Shown: positions 46,066 through 54,849, numbered from the stretch's first letter. The stretch is 64,000 bases of DNA from an uncultured Rhizobiaceae group bacterium (GCA_937958815.1 CALGMR010000005.1:1-64000), one strand, 5' to 3'. The notes: generated by a model not told the origin, from the letters alone. Numbers and translations are program-made.

Positions 46066-46142
46066 CCGCCCGAAAAAGTTGGTGTTCTTTTCGGGCACTT
46101 GTCGTGAGATTCTGTATTCAGAAACAATCTATCGGATCTCCC

Positions 46143-46466
46143 ATGCAGCACATGAAAACCGTGAACTACATATCGGGCAAATTTGTCTCTCAAGCGGTGA
46201 GACGCGTCGATACGCTATGTAATTCTAGCCTTGGTCGAAGCGACCCCAAGTTATCCCAAGCGTTGGCTTGCCAACCTACGAGCATACTACCCGCCGATAC
46301 GGCTTTGGCAGTTTTAGCAGAAATGGAGAACGCGGGTGGGGGCAAAGTCGGATTCACGCCTTATCGCTTAAGTTCGGAAGAATACGACGAGATCTTAGCC
46401 GACTTAGCTGTGATGAACCGAGAGGCTGAGCGCATTCGTCTGTTGCCGGCGGGTGCAGGCCAATGA
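46143..46466 (+). CDS. Hypothetical protein, 107 residues
   Basis: The product begins MQHMKTVNYISGKFVSQAVR and ends REAERIRLLPAGAGQ. The frame is open further upstream to 45957, but that part overlaps the previous gene in another frame. The ATG at 46143 is therefore more credible. The stop overlaps the next ATG. Function unknown. Confidence 0.55.
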   Translation: MQHMKTVNYISGKFVSQAVRRVDTLCNSSLGRSDPKLSQALACQPTSILPADTALAVLAEMENAGGGKVGFTPYRLSSEEYDEILADLAVMNREAERIRLLPAGAGQ

Positions 46467-47404
46467 TCGACGATATTCAAAATATAAAAATACTTCCGAG
46501 AGTTTCATTGAAGAGACTTGAGGACGTTCTCGAGCAAGCGGCCGCCGCGCGCGATATGTCGTCGCGAATTTATCACAAGATAAAGGGCAAACGACAACAA
46601 TCGGGCCAGATTGCCTCGTTGATTGAAACCTATCTCGATCCAGTCAAGCACGGTTGTACGCCGGGAACCCCGTTAAAAACCAAGATTAAGGAATTGGGGA
46701 AGAATATCCAGCCAGCTCAATTGCGCCAATGGGAGCAAATTTTAGATCTCGATAAGGAGATCGAGGAACTTGTGAAAAAGCAAGAAAAGATCGCCGCTGA
46801 CAATGAGCCGATTTTTAGCACCGTTAGTAAACTTGTGGGTTGGGTCGAAGGCCTTAACAGCAGGTGCGAAATCGTGGGTCTCGACATTGCGCGACTTGGC
46901 AAAGTTCCTGATCTGCAAAAAGCTCAAGGCCAAGTTGACAATTGTCGAGACCGGTTGGCGGCCGTCGAGGACGCGCCTTTTCCCGCGACCGAAGTTGTTG
47001 AGAAAATGGAGCACAAAATCTCAAGTTTGGCCTCAGCTGGTCGACCAAAGATAGCGGCGGCAATTTCCAACGGCAGTCATATCGAATTGTTTAGCCCGAG
47101 CGTGTCCCGCTCAAGCCTTGCAATTTCGCAGGAAGAACACGCGGGCGCTTTTGTTGTTTGGGTCCACGAACAGGCGATAATAGAAAGGCTCAAGACTGAA
47201 ATCCTAGAATCTGCTGACGATGCAAATGCAATTGGCAGCGCCGAAAGACCGCAAGCGTTGAGAAAAGCAAAACAAGATCTGCTCGATGCGGAAGCAATCG
47301 AGGTTCTTGCGCTAACTGAAACAACCGATCAACCGACGTTCCGACCTGAGTTGGATCCAAGGTCCATTTTGCTTTGTGTCGGTCCCGAGCCCGTTACGAT
47401 TTAA
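46463..47404 (+). CDS. Hypothetical coiled-coil protein, 313 residues
   Basis: The protein is rich in Lys, Glu and Gln. It has heptad-like segments around residues 85-115 (LDLDKEIEELVKKQEKIAAD) and 145-180. It begins with IKILPRVSLKRLEDVLEQAA. No family is recognised. It ends the overlapping block that starts at the alpA-like gene. Confidence 0.65.
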   Translation: MIDDIQNIKILPRVSLKRLEDVLEQAAAARDMSSRIYHKIKGKRQQSGQIASLIETYLDPVKHGCTPGTPLKTKIKELGKNIQPAQLRQWEQILDLDKEIEELVKKQEKIAADNEPIFSTVSKLVGWVEGLNSRCEIVGLDIARLGKVPDLQKAQGQVDNCRDRLAAVEDAPFPATEVVEKMEHKISSLASAGRPKIAAAISNGSHIELFSPSVSRSSLAISQEEHAGAFVVWVHEQAIIERLKTEILESADDANAIGSAERPQALRKAKQDLLDAEAIEVLALTETTDQPTFRPELDPRSILLCVGPEPVTI

Positions 47405-47418
47405 CACCAAGGAATATT

Positions 47419-47562
47419 ATGACCAACAAGAAATTCAGAGCCAAGCTCAAAGCTGCGGCCAATCCCAAAGAACCAATACCCGCCCCGGTTGAGACCAATG
47501 CTACAGCAGAGACTAGCGCATTCGCCACGGCTCTAAAGAACGTCAATAAACAACGCCGATAG
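47419..47562 (+). CDS. Small protein, 47 residues
   Basis: The frame MTNKKFRAKLKAAANPKEP...NVNKQRR starts at the ATG at 47419 with AAGGA at the right distance upstream. It is basic at both ends with an Ala/Pro/Thr-rich middle. It could be a small DNA-binding or structural protein; no family is recognised. Confidence 0.5.
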   Translation: MTNKKFRAKLKAAANPKEPIPAPVETNATAETSAFATALKNVNKQRR

Positions 47563-47624
47563 TTGAGCAGTGAGTTTGTCACGAGAAACAGGTTTTGTTC
47601 CGCTTCTGTCATCGTGATAAAAAT

Positions 47625-47652
47625 GCGGGTGGTAGTTCCTGTTACCACCCGC
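47625..47652 (-). terminator. Perfect hairpin, terminator-like on the minus strand
   Basis: A 10-bp perfect stem (GCGGGTGGTA/TACCACCCGC) with an 8-nt loop sits in the gap between two gene blocks. On the minus strand it is followed by ATTTTTATC, as in an intrinsic terminator; on the plus strand a C-rich run follows instead. Confidence 0.45.
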
Positions 47653-47785
47653 GACCCACCCCCCCGTTATAGGGACCGTACTATGTCTCACCCCTGTGCG
47701 ATAGCTCAGCTGCCCGACCAAAGGGCGTAAATTTTATTTTTGAAAACCCGTTTCCCTTCCGTTTGAACCTTCAAAAGGCCAGCAA

Positions 47786-48250
47786 TTGCAGGATTCCTCG
47801 ACGAAACTAGAGATCGACAGAGTGACGGCCGCAAAGCTGATAAATGTCTCTCCGCGGCGATTGCGCCAACTTTCAAATGAGGGATGGTTCAAAGCCTCGG
47901 GGCGGAACAAGTGGTCTATGGTCGCAGTGGTTCACGGGTACGTTTCGTTTCTTAAAGACGAGAACACCAGAACCGGAAAAGCGGCCGCCGCGTCTCGTGT
48001 GACCGATGCCAGAACCCGCGAAATTGAGCTTCGCATAGCCCGCCATGAGGGCCAGTTCGTTCCGATCGATGAACATGAAAACACTTGTGACGAGCTCACG
48101 GGACTGTTTTTGACCATGCTCTCAGGGCTTCCCTCACAAATCAGCCGAGACAAGCGGGAGCGCGATCGCATTCAAGCGATCATTGATGAAAACCGCTCTC
48201 GTCTATCTGTCAAATTCGAAAAACTTGCAGCCACAGCAACCCAAAACTGA
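47786..48250 (+). CDS. Nu1-like small terminase subunit candidate
   Basis: The 154-residue protein has an N-terminal winged helix (VTAAKLINVSPRRLRQLSNEGWF) and then a helical part (AASRVTDARTREIELRIARHE, DELTGLFLTMLSGLPSQI), as in Nu1-type small terminases and related packaging proteins. The start is a TTG at 47786 behind AAAAGG. No large terminase gene is nearby, so a regulatory role is the alternative. Confidence 0.6.
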   Translation: MQDSSTKLEIDRVTAAKLINVSPRRLRQLSNEGWFKASGRNKWSMVAVVHGYVSFLKDENTRTGKAAAASRVTDARTREIELRIARHEGQFVPIDEHENTCDELTGLFLTMLSGLPSQISRDKRERDRIQAIIDENRSRLSVKFEKLAATATQN

Positions 48251-48261
48251 ATTGGTAAATT

Positions 48262-50859
48262 ATGGCAACTCTCTCTTCAAAACTTGTTCTATCTCTTGTT
48301 GATCGTGTCACAGCGCCAGCAAGATCAATTGCAACAACGGTAGGACGTCTTAACGCGGCTCAGAAGGCCAATGCTGCACAAATGAACGCAATGCGAGGAC
48401 AAATGCTCGGCGCCGGTGCAGCCGGCTACGCGCTCGCCCGCGCGATATCCTCACCGATCAAAGCGGCCGTTGCTTTCGAAAGCGCAATGGCCGACGTCCG
48501 TAAAGTCGTGGACTTTAAAAGTCCGGCTGCTTTCCAGAATATGAGCCAAGAGATCATCGATCTCTCTACCAAACTCCCCATTGCAGCCAAGGGAATTGCG
48601 GACATTGTCGCCGCTGCAGGACAAGCTGGCATGAAGGGTGAGGAGCTTATGGAGTTCGCCACGTTGGCGGCAAAGGTTGGCGTTGCTTTCGATATGTCCG
48701 CCGGGCAGACCGGCGAGGCTCTTGCAAAGATCAAAACTCAACTCGGTTATTCGGTTTCCGAAACAGGTCTCCTTGCCGACGCATTGAACCATTTGTCGAA
48801 TACGTCGGCCTCGTCTGCTCCGGATCTTATCGATTATATGAAGCGGGTCGCGTCGATCGGCAAACAAGCCGGATTTAGCGCGGCCGAGACTGCGGCCATT
48901 GGCTCCGCTATGGTTGCGGCCGGTGCGGAATCAAACGTCGCTGCGACGTCGTTCCGGAATATTACAAAAGCCCTTCAAAAAGGCTCTGCTGCGACAAAGA
49001 ACCAAAGAAAAGCTTACGCGGCTCTCGGTTTGGATAGTAACAAGATCGCAAAGTCTATGCAAAAGGACGCGGTCGGAACCCTGAACAAGGTTATCGAGAA
49101 AATAAGAGCATTGCCGGCGCATATGCGCGCGTCGACGATCTCTCAGTTGTTCGGCGACGAGGCTCGAGCAATTATGCCCCTTGTCGAGAACGCTGGTCTT
49201 TTAGAGAAAGCGCTCGCGTCCGTATCGACCCAAGCTAACTATCTAAACTCCTCGCAAAAAGAATATGAGCGACGAGCGTCGACAACTGAGGCCGCAATGC
49301 AGCGTCTCAGCAACCAAATGACCGCGGCGTCGATCGCCATTGGCGAGGCGTTAATCCCGGCCATGAATGGCCTAATGAGCTCGATTGCTCCGGTTCTAAA
49401 GACGATCCGAGATTTAGCGCTCGCGCACCCGGCATTGACCCGAGCAATAGTTGCGACTGCGGCCGGGCTTGTTGCTCTCCGTGTTGCTGCAATCGCGGCA
49501 AAGTTCGCGTTTTTCTGGACAAAGGGCGGGATAATCTCCGGGGCTATCGTTGGTTTGACCAACGTCGGGATAGCGGCGGCCGTGACGGGAGGCGCTTTAA
49601 AAGCTCTTGCGTTGGTAGCTGCATCGCCGTTTAAACTCTTGATTGCGGCGGCCGTTCGAGCTCGGGCGGCAATGATCGGGTTTGCCGTCGCTGCTAAAAT
49701 AGGCGGCATTGGAACGGCAATGAGTATAGGCCTAAGGGCCGGAGCGGCCTCGTTGCTCTCTATGCTCAATCCGTTGAAGCTTGTGACTGCTGCGATGCGC
49801 GTCTTGAAACTGGCCGTAATTGGTACGGGTATCGGAGCGATCCTCGTTGCGATCGCCGTTGCCGGAACCGCGATCTATAACAATTGGTCCGGTATAAAGG
49901 CGATGTTCCAAGGGTTCGGATCCGCGTTTATGGCGGCTATCGGTCCTGTTCGTCCTGCTCTCGAGCCAATTATCAGTTTGGCCTCGAGGCTCTCAACAAT
50001 ATGGGGGGCTCTTACTGGCAAGCTGAGCGCAAGTGACGGGGATTGGAAAAAGTTTGGCGAGTCCGCCGGGCGCGCTGTCGGAGACGTTGTTCGATGGTTT
50101 GCAGAATTGCCGGGTCGTATTATTGCGGCCGTTGGGAGCATAGATCTCACGTCTATGATCTCTTGGCCGTCTCCTCCGGCATGGTGGACAAAATTGTTCG
50201 GAAGCGATGAAAAGTCAGCCACTCCGAAACCTGTTGCAAACGACAATATCTCGCAACTTTCGGGAGAGAAAAACCCCGCGGGTGGCTTCACTCAACTCAT
50301 GGGGCAAGCTCCGGAGAAGGTTCGAGGAGATATGAGCTCCGTCGTTGAGGAGGTTCGCGCCGGTGGCGCTAAGGCCTCTGTTGCTTCAAAGGCGGCGGGC
50401 GTTGCTGTTGTTGCTGGTTTGAGCGTCGTTGCTACCCCTCAGATCGACACCTCGTCGATTGATAGGGCGGCGGCTAAGATAACCGCTCTCAAGGCGAATA
50501 TTCGTTCGATGCCCGGGGCTTCGACCTCGAGCGGGATAGCGGGGGCTCGAGCGGCCGGCGGTAACGTCGTCGGAGGCTCAACCTATCTTGTTGGCGAGGA
50601 AGGCCCTGAGCTCGTCACTCCAACTCGCGGGGGATATGTCAATAATGCGACGGACACCGCCGGAATGCTTGGAGTTGGCTCTGCCGCTGCCAAGGGCGGC
50701 GGGACAAACAATCTTTCCAGCAAAGTTATCGTGAATATCAATCAGAACATTTCTGATGGAACAAGCGCGCAAGAGGTAGCCCAAGAGGCGGTCCGGATCA
50801 TCGTTGAGGAAACCAAAGGAGCAATTGACAGCCTTCACACAGATTTAGAATGGACCTAA
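48262..50859 (+). CDS. Phage tail tape-measure protein (TP901 type)
   Basis: The 865-residue protein has an N-terminal coiled coil (LVDRVTAPARSIATTVGRLN), the TP901 core with ADIVAAAGQAGMKGEELMEF and MVAAGAESNVAATSFRNI, hydrophobic segments between about 380 and 540, and a C-terminal GGSTYLVGEEGPELVTP motif typical of tape measures. The protein normally fixes tail length and enters the host membrane during DNA injection. Here it stands without tail tube, sheath, chaperone or baseplate genes. Only 11 bp separate it from the small-terminase-like gene. Confidence 0.9.
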   Translation: MATLSSKLVLSLVDRVTAPARSIATTVGRLNAAQKANAAQMNAMRGQMLGAGAAGYALARAISSPIKAAVAFESAMADVRKVVDFKSPAAFQNMSQEIIDLSTKLPIAAKGIADIVAAAGQAGMKGEELMEFATLAAKVGVAFDMSAGQTGEALAKIKTQLGYSVSETGLLADALNHLSNTSASSAPDLIDYMKRVASIGKQAGFSAAETAAIGSAMVAAGAESNVAATSFRNITKALQKGSAATKNQRKAYAALGLDSNKIAKSMQKDAVGTLNKVIEKIRALPAHMRASTISQLFGDEARAIMPLVENAGLLEKALASVSTQANYLNSSQKEYERRASTTEAAMQRLSNQMTAASIAIGEALIPAMNGLMSSIAPVLKTIRDLALAHPALTRAIVATAAGLVALRVAAIAAKFAFFWTKGGIISGAIVGLTNVGIAAAVTGGALKALALVAASPFKLLIAAAVRARAAMIGFAVAAKIGGIGTAMSIGLRAGAASLLSMLNPLKLVTAAMRVLKLAVIGTGIGAILVAIAVAGTAIYNNWSGIKAMFQGFGSAFMAAIGPVRPALEPIISLASRLSTIWGALTGKLSASDGDWKKFGESAGRAVGDVVRWFAELPGRIIAAVGSIDLTSMISWPSPPAWWTKLFGSDEKSATPKPVANDNISQLSGEKNPAGGFTQLMGQAPEKVRGDMSSVVEEVRAGGAKASVASKAAGVAVVAGLSVVATPQIDTSSIDRAAAKITALKANIRSMPGASTSSGIAGARAAGGNVVGGSTYLVGEEGPELVTPTRGGYVNNATDTAGMLGVGSAAAKGGGTNNLSSKVIVNINQNISDGTSAQEVAQEAVRIIVEETKGAIDSLHTDLEWT

Positions 50860-50862
50860 TCA

Positions 50863-51183
50863 ATGTTGAAAAAGCCAACTGTCGAAGAGCAACGCACTAT
50901 CTTTCTCACCCTTTTTGCAGGGACGATGCTGAGTTGCATCGCTCAATCAGCGGATGATCCGCATGATTGTATAGAGGCCATTCATAAGCGCATGGAGGCA
51001 ATGCTTGTCGAACAACTGAGCGAGGACGCGCATCCAGTTTGTTTGAACGATCTGCAGGTTGCTATAGACCGTGCTAAATACGAACTGGCACTTCCTCGCA
51101 ATAAGCGAACAGTAAACGTCGAGCGCTCCGTCAAGGATAATGTTGTATCGGTTCCGTTTGGCAAGCCGAATCTTCGCTCGTAA
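50863..51183 (+). CDS. Hypothetical protein, 106 residues
   Basis: The frame begins 3 bp after the tape-measure stop (MLKKPTVEEQRTIFLTLFAG). It is mostly helical and ends with RSVKDNVVSVPFGKPNLRS. Position suggests it is expressed with the tape-measure gene. Not recognised. Confidence 0.6.
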   Translation: MLKKPTVEEQRTIFLTLFAGTMLSCIAQSADDPHDCIEAIHKRMEAMLVEQLSEDAHPVCLNDLQVAIDRAKYELALPRNKRTVNVERSVKDNVVSVPFGKPNLRS

Positions 51184-51337
51184 ATCACTTTGCCAAAAAT
51201 TTCATTTTTTGCATAAACATGGCGACGTAATTGTATGAATAACATGCGGTTTTATACTTTTTCTATAATCGACATTATGGCCGAAATCACTCAGAATCAC
51301 GTTGCGACCTAAGAGGCCTAGCAACGGAGAATGAGCA

Positions 51338-51640
51338 ATGAACAACGCCCAAACAATAACGGAACTAAAGACAACCCTCGACGATCATTTGACGGCAATG
51401 GCGATCGCTGATGCATTGACAGTAAGCAAAGACCCTGAGCACAAGGCTCAGGCTGAGCTAGACTTGAGTGAGGCTGCCGAGAGGGCCAATGAGTCAATCG
51501 CTGCCATAATCAAAAGTACACCTTCAAACGATGTTGAGAAAGCAATTAGAAAATCCATTTGGAGTGATTGCCGCGAAGATATAGTCGGTGCATCTGCTGG
51601 GAACGTCCTCTGTGATTTACAAGAGCGGATTGCGGCTTAA
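51338..51640 (+). CDS. Hypothetical acidic protein, 100 residues
   Basis: The frame starts with MNNAQTITELKTTLDDHLTA behind an AACGGAGAATGAGCA ribosome binding site. The product is small, acidic and helical. It is the last rightward gene of the element; function is unknown. Confidence 0.6.
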   Translation: MNNAQTITELKTTLDDHLTAMAIADALTVSKDPEHKAQAELDLSEAAERANESIAAIIKSTPSNDVEKAIRKSIWSDCREDIVGASAGNVLCDLQERIAA

Positions 51641-51787
51641 TCTAGAACTAAATTGCACCAAAGCGCCTGAATGTAAGATTACAAGAGATGCCGATGCCAG
51701 CGATCAGGCTATTATCTGATTGGCGCAGCCAGCACGCAATGGTGAGTTGTTTGAATTGGCTGGCCGGTTGCAATTACTTTAGGTGTT

Positions 51788-52684
51788 TTAAGCTTTGTTG
51801 ACAGTTGTAATTTCAGCTTCAAATAACTTAGCGCGGCTCAATAAATCCAATAACGCTGGCATTTTTTCCGGTGCGTCTATTTCCTGCAAAACCAATTTGT
51901 CTATTTCAGATACATCAACATCGATATCGGGTAAAAGCTGAAGAATGCTGTAAATATGCTTGAGGTTGTCAATGCCATCGATGCTAGGGTCAATGCACTT
52001 TTTATTTGCTTGTTTGAAATCATCCTCTAGTTTTTGAATAAATTTTGTAAGCTTCTTTATTGACAACGTATCGGTCTTACCACTCACTTTCGCTTCTTGC
52101 CAGAATTGAGAAGAACGGAGCTGGTCATTTTCATCTCGGTCAGATTTCCAGGTAATTCTAATTCCTGGGATTGCACCCAATTTTTCACTGAGCTTCAAAA
52201 TTACATCATGGTTTTCAGACTTTTTTCTGCTCAATTGCTCGTCTTTAAGAATTTCTGTTTGCTGCTCGAACAAATTACCACTCCGCTCCGCCTCGTGGAT
52301 CTGAAGTCTCAGTAGTTTTGTTTGATCTTTGAAAACTTCGCGCGTGTCCGATAACTCCTGTCTTTGAGCTCCAAGTTCAAAACTCTGTAATAAAACAGCA
52401 GCCATCAGACCAATGAAAGCCAATGGCGCGAAGCCGCCAGCAAGCCAATCACCCACTTCGTTTGGTGAGAGGCAAGGAAGAAATCCTGCGATGATGTCAG
52501 GTTTTGGCGAAGTCAGCATCAATGTGCATTGTTGGGATTGTTTGGTGAGCCAGCTGAGCACCAATAACCAACAAACGGCAATCAGGAAGGTAACAACCAA
52601 TATTACCCAAGAAGCCCTGCTTCTTGGCTTTTTAGGGTCGCTACTATCGAGCGACTTCGCTGAGGTTTCATCCATTGTCGTCAA
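51788..52684 (-). CDS. Membrane protein with two helices and a coiled-coil tail
   Basis: The 298-residue protein has membrane segments at about 25-46 and 82-101, the second within GDWLAGGFAPLAFIGLMAAV. A cytoplasmic coiled coil (QRQELSDTREVFKDQTKLL) and a helical domain follow. The GDWLAGxFAPLAF motif recurs in proteins found near phage and defence genes, but its function is unknown. It reads against the phage-like genes and so is probably cargo. Confidence 0.7.
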   Translation of the reverse strand: MTTMDETSAKSLDSSDPKKPRSRASWVILVVTFLIAVCWLLVLSWLTKQSQQCTLMLTSPKPDIIAGFLPCLSPNEVGDWLAGGFAPLAFIGLMAAVLLQSFELGAQRQELSDTREVFKDQTKLLRLQIHEAERSGNLFEQQTEILKDEQLSRKKSENHDVILKLSEKLGAIPGIRITWKSDRDENDQLRSSQFWQEAKVSGKTDTLSIKKLTKFIQKLEDDFKQANKKCIDPSIDGIDNLKHIYSILQLLPDIDVDVSEIDKLVLQEIDAPEKMPALLDLLSRAKLFEAEITTVNKA

Positions 52685-52905
52685 TTACCCACTCGCAATA
52701 CATTTCTGCATGCTGCCCTCAATGCTCGAGGCGACGATACATGGCTGACCTGCACTGCCTAGCCGCAACTGTGGTTTTCAACAGTCAACCCACAACCGCC
52801 TGCTGCGACCCGCACAACCCCAACTATAAATATGGATTGAAGTGGGTCCGTTCAGGCGCGCTATGAAGTCAGCTGGCGATCGATGGGCAATAGCGGTCTA
52901 GCTGA

Positions 52906-53196
52906 TCAAGCAGCTACGTGCTTCTCAGATTCCTCTGTAAGACGGTTTTTGATCATGGATGCTACCTGTGGTGAGCAAGACACAAATCTAATATGTCTCT
53001 TGATATCATCGATGTGCATCGTATTGAGCAACTGTACAAAAGCCACGTTCACAAACGAAGATGTTACCGAAGGTCGACCATCAAATGATATTGTGACTAG
53101 TTTGTGAGACTTTAAAGCAGACAATAATTGGTCATATATTATGCTGCCATCGTCTGCTGTGTCGCAATAATCGACATAATTTTTTACATTTATCAT
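52906..53196 (-). CDS. STAS-like protein (DUF4325)
   Basis: The 96-residue protein has the DUF4325 core: VTISFDGRPSVTSSFVNVAF, a STAS-like strand-helix with the SSFxN signature. It lies 6 bp after the HATPase gene, in the same order as in other ATPase-DUF4325 pairs. By analogy with anti-sigma kinase and antagonist pairs it may be the phosphorylation or binding partner of the ATPase. This is inference. Confidence 0.78.
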   Translation of the reverse strand: MINVKNYVDYCDTADDGSIIYDQLLSALKSHKLVTISFDGRPSVTSSFVNVAFVQLLNTMHIDDIKRHIRFVSCSPQVASMIKNRLTEESEKHVAA

Positions 53197-53202
53197 TTCT
53201 TG

Positions 53203-54159
53203 CTACCAATCTAGATCCGACAATCCAGCCTCTGATAAATCCAAGGATCCTTTGTTTAGTATAATGCTAATTACTGTTCCAGGGCAAAAATTTTCTGACT
53301 TCTGTGGCGTTGATTGTATAACTCCATTCTGTCGATAATGAGTTAAAATGGAATATCCAGAGTAAACAGTTACCGTGCTGCCGTGCACGCCCACGCAATT
53401 GTCTCGTAAAAATGGCAAGCCTGCACCCATGTTATTGGGGTGGCCTTTGGTAGTGAATCCGAGGACAAACGCTTCTGTAATTGCTGATGCATCCTCAGTC
53501 ATTTCGGGCCGAATTTTTCGAACTGAGTTAGGAATACCCAAGCCAAAATCAGCTATGGCAATTTCAACCTGATTATCCCTTGGGTAATGTTGAGCGCAAA
53601 TGCAGCCTATATCAAACTGGGTGTGATCTCTGATGTTGTTGAACAGCTCCATAGAACAGGTTTTTATGTCCTGAAGTGAAACAGCTTGTGGTGTTGCGTC
53701 CAATCTGTCGGCCAGCCACGGCAAAAATTTTAGCGCTAAGCTAGCTGAACTGTCACTATGGCGTACTTGTTGGAGTTGAAATGTAGTTGATCTGCATCTT
53801 GCATTTATTCTGATGTTAGCCCCCAATTTCATATTGAAGAACTGAGAGTCGTCAAGATACCGAAGAGGCGCTGTCAGTGCAGTGTGTCCCTGGAAGAACA
53901 CTTTGCATTCTAGAGAAGCCAACCAATCAACCATGTTGCACAGAAACGCCATTCCTGTTGGTCTAATGAAATTCAAATTCGAAAAATCAAAACAGATTTC
54001 ATTGGGCCAGATACCGTCAGTGCATGTAGCCGCTGCATCAGTAGCGAGCTGCATCATCCCCGGGCCATCGAACCGCGCAGGCAACTTTATCGTTGGTTTT
54101 GTCAAATTTTTAAAAACCGAATCGCAGACGGATAAACACTGAAGCGACTTCCAGAACAA
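53203..54159 (-). CDS. STAS-like domain plus HATPase (GHKL) protein
   Basis: The 318-residue protein has an N-terminal STAS-like half (NEICFDFSNLNFIRPTGMAF). The GHKL ATPase half has N-box ELFNNIRDH (from Glu171), G1 box DFGLGIP (from Asp204) and G2 NNMGAGLPFL. No dimerisation histidine is visible, so it resembles anti-sigma-type serine kinases rather than a histidine kinase. The start is a TTG at 54159 and uncertain. It forms an operon with the DUF4325 gene. Confidence 0.75.
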   Translation of the reverse strand: MFWKSLQCLSVCDSVFKNLTKPTIKLPARFDGPGMMQLATDAAATCTDGIWPNEICFDFSNLNFIRPTGMAFLCNMVDWLASLECKVFFQGHTALTAPLRYLDDSQFFNMKLGANIRINARCRSTTFQLQQVRHSDSSASLALKFLPWLADRLDATPQAVSLQDIKTCSMELFNNIRDHTQFDIGCICAQHYPRDNQVEIAIADFGLGIPNSVRKIRPEMTEDASAITEAFVLGFTTKGHPNNMGAGLPFLRDNCVGVHGSTVTVYSGYSILTHYRQNGVIQSTPQKSENFCPGTVISIILNKGSLDLSEAGLSDLDW

Positions 54160-54268
54160 AGCAATATGCGATTTACTGTAGGAAATAGTATGTCGTATTC
54201 CGCTATGCGATCTTCACTGCATCCCAACACAAACCTTCGACGATTGTACAAATCCCACGCTGAGCATG

Positions 54269-54619
54269 CTACTTGACATGACCCGGCTCCAAACCACGCT
54301 TCATCGCCAATGAGCCACGCTTGAGCCCAAATGCGCTCCCCAGGAGCCATATCTGCAGCGAGAGGGCGATTGTGGTCCGGACGCCGATATAAGCGCCAAT
54401 CCAGCCACTGGCCTCTTCCATAAGCTCAATATCCATTGACGACGGCCGCGAGCGGGCAGGGCGCGCGTCGCGCGCCGCCCGAAGAACATCCGGATCATCC
54501 GGAGAACCGGCCTGCGCGATCAAGTCTCCCCATTCATCGCGATACTTCGGCCATGAGTTTGAAAAGGTCTTTGGACGCCAGCCCGGAAGCTGAGTTGATA
54601 CCTTGATGGCATCGACCAA
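54269..54619 (-). pseudogene. DUF6362-like phage HTH protein remnant
   Basis: The reading contains SNSWPKYRDEWGDLIAQ, ASGWIGAYIGVRTTIAL and other pieces resembling small phage-associated helix-turn-helix proteins (DUF6362-like, from memory). The usual N-terminal segment is cut: a TGA lies nine codons before the TTG at 54619. The C-terminal recognition helix region also ends early. It looks like a decayed gene at the right end of the element. Confidence 0.35.
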
Positions 54620-54832
54620 GCGTTTCTCGACGTGCGTTACTGTTCAATTTTGCGGAATGTGGTTCGAATCAAGGTCGCGGGCAAACGAGTGAACTATCTG
54701 CAATCGTTGATCTCCAAAGCGTTAAACGTGGCTGAGATACCAATACACAAATAAATATTAGTGGGGAAGTGAATGGGGTTGAGTGATCGCTCGAAACAAA
54801 AAATTGTTTAAATTCAATATCATGAAAGAGAT

Positions 54833-54849
54833 AAGTGGCGGTGAGGGTG
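54833..54849. repeat. attR: right copy of the 17-bp direct repeat in tRNA-Ser
   Basis: This exact copy of the attL sequence covers 54833-54849, that is the CCA end, discriminator and most of the 3' acceptor strand of tRNA-Ser. The tRNA is left intact, so the element inserted at its 3' end. Confidence 0.85.

Larger units (their letters stand above)
41620..54849. mobile_element. Integrated satellite-like or reduced prophage element at tRNA-Ser
   Basis: A 17-bp direct repeat flanks this 13.2-kb block, and the right copy is the 3' end of an intact tRNA-Ser(TGA) gene. A tyrosine integrase lies just inside the left repeat. The content is an AlpA-like regulator, a tightly overlapping run of small genes, a Nu1-like DNA-packaging candidate and a tail tape-measure gene, then leftward cargo genes. 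No portal, capsid, large terminase, lysis or other tail genes are seen. This suggests a phage satellite or a strongly reduced prophage. Confidence 0.85.
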
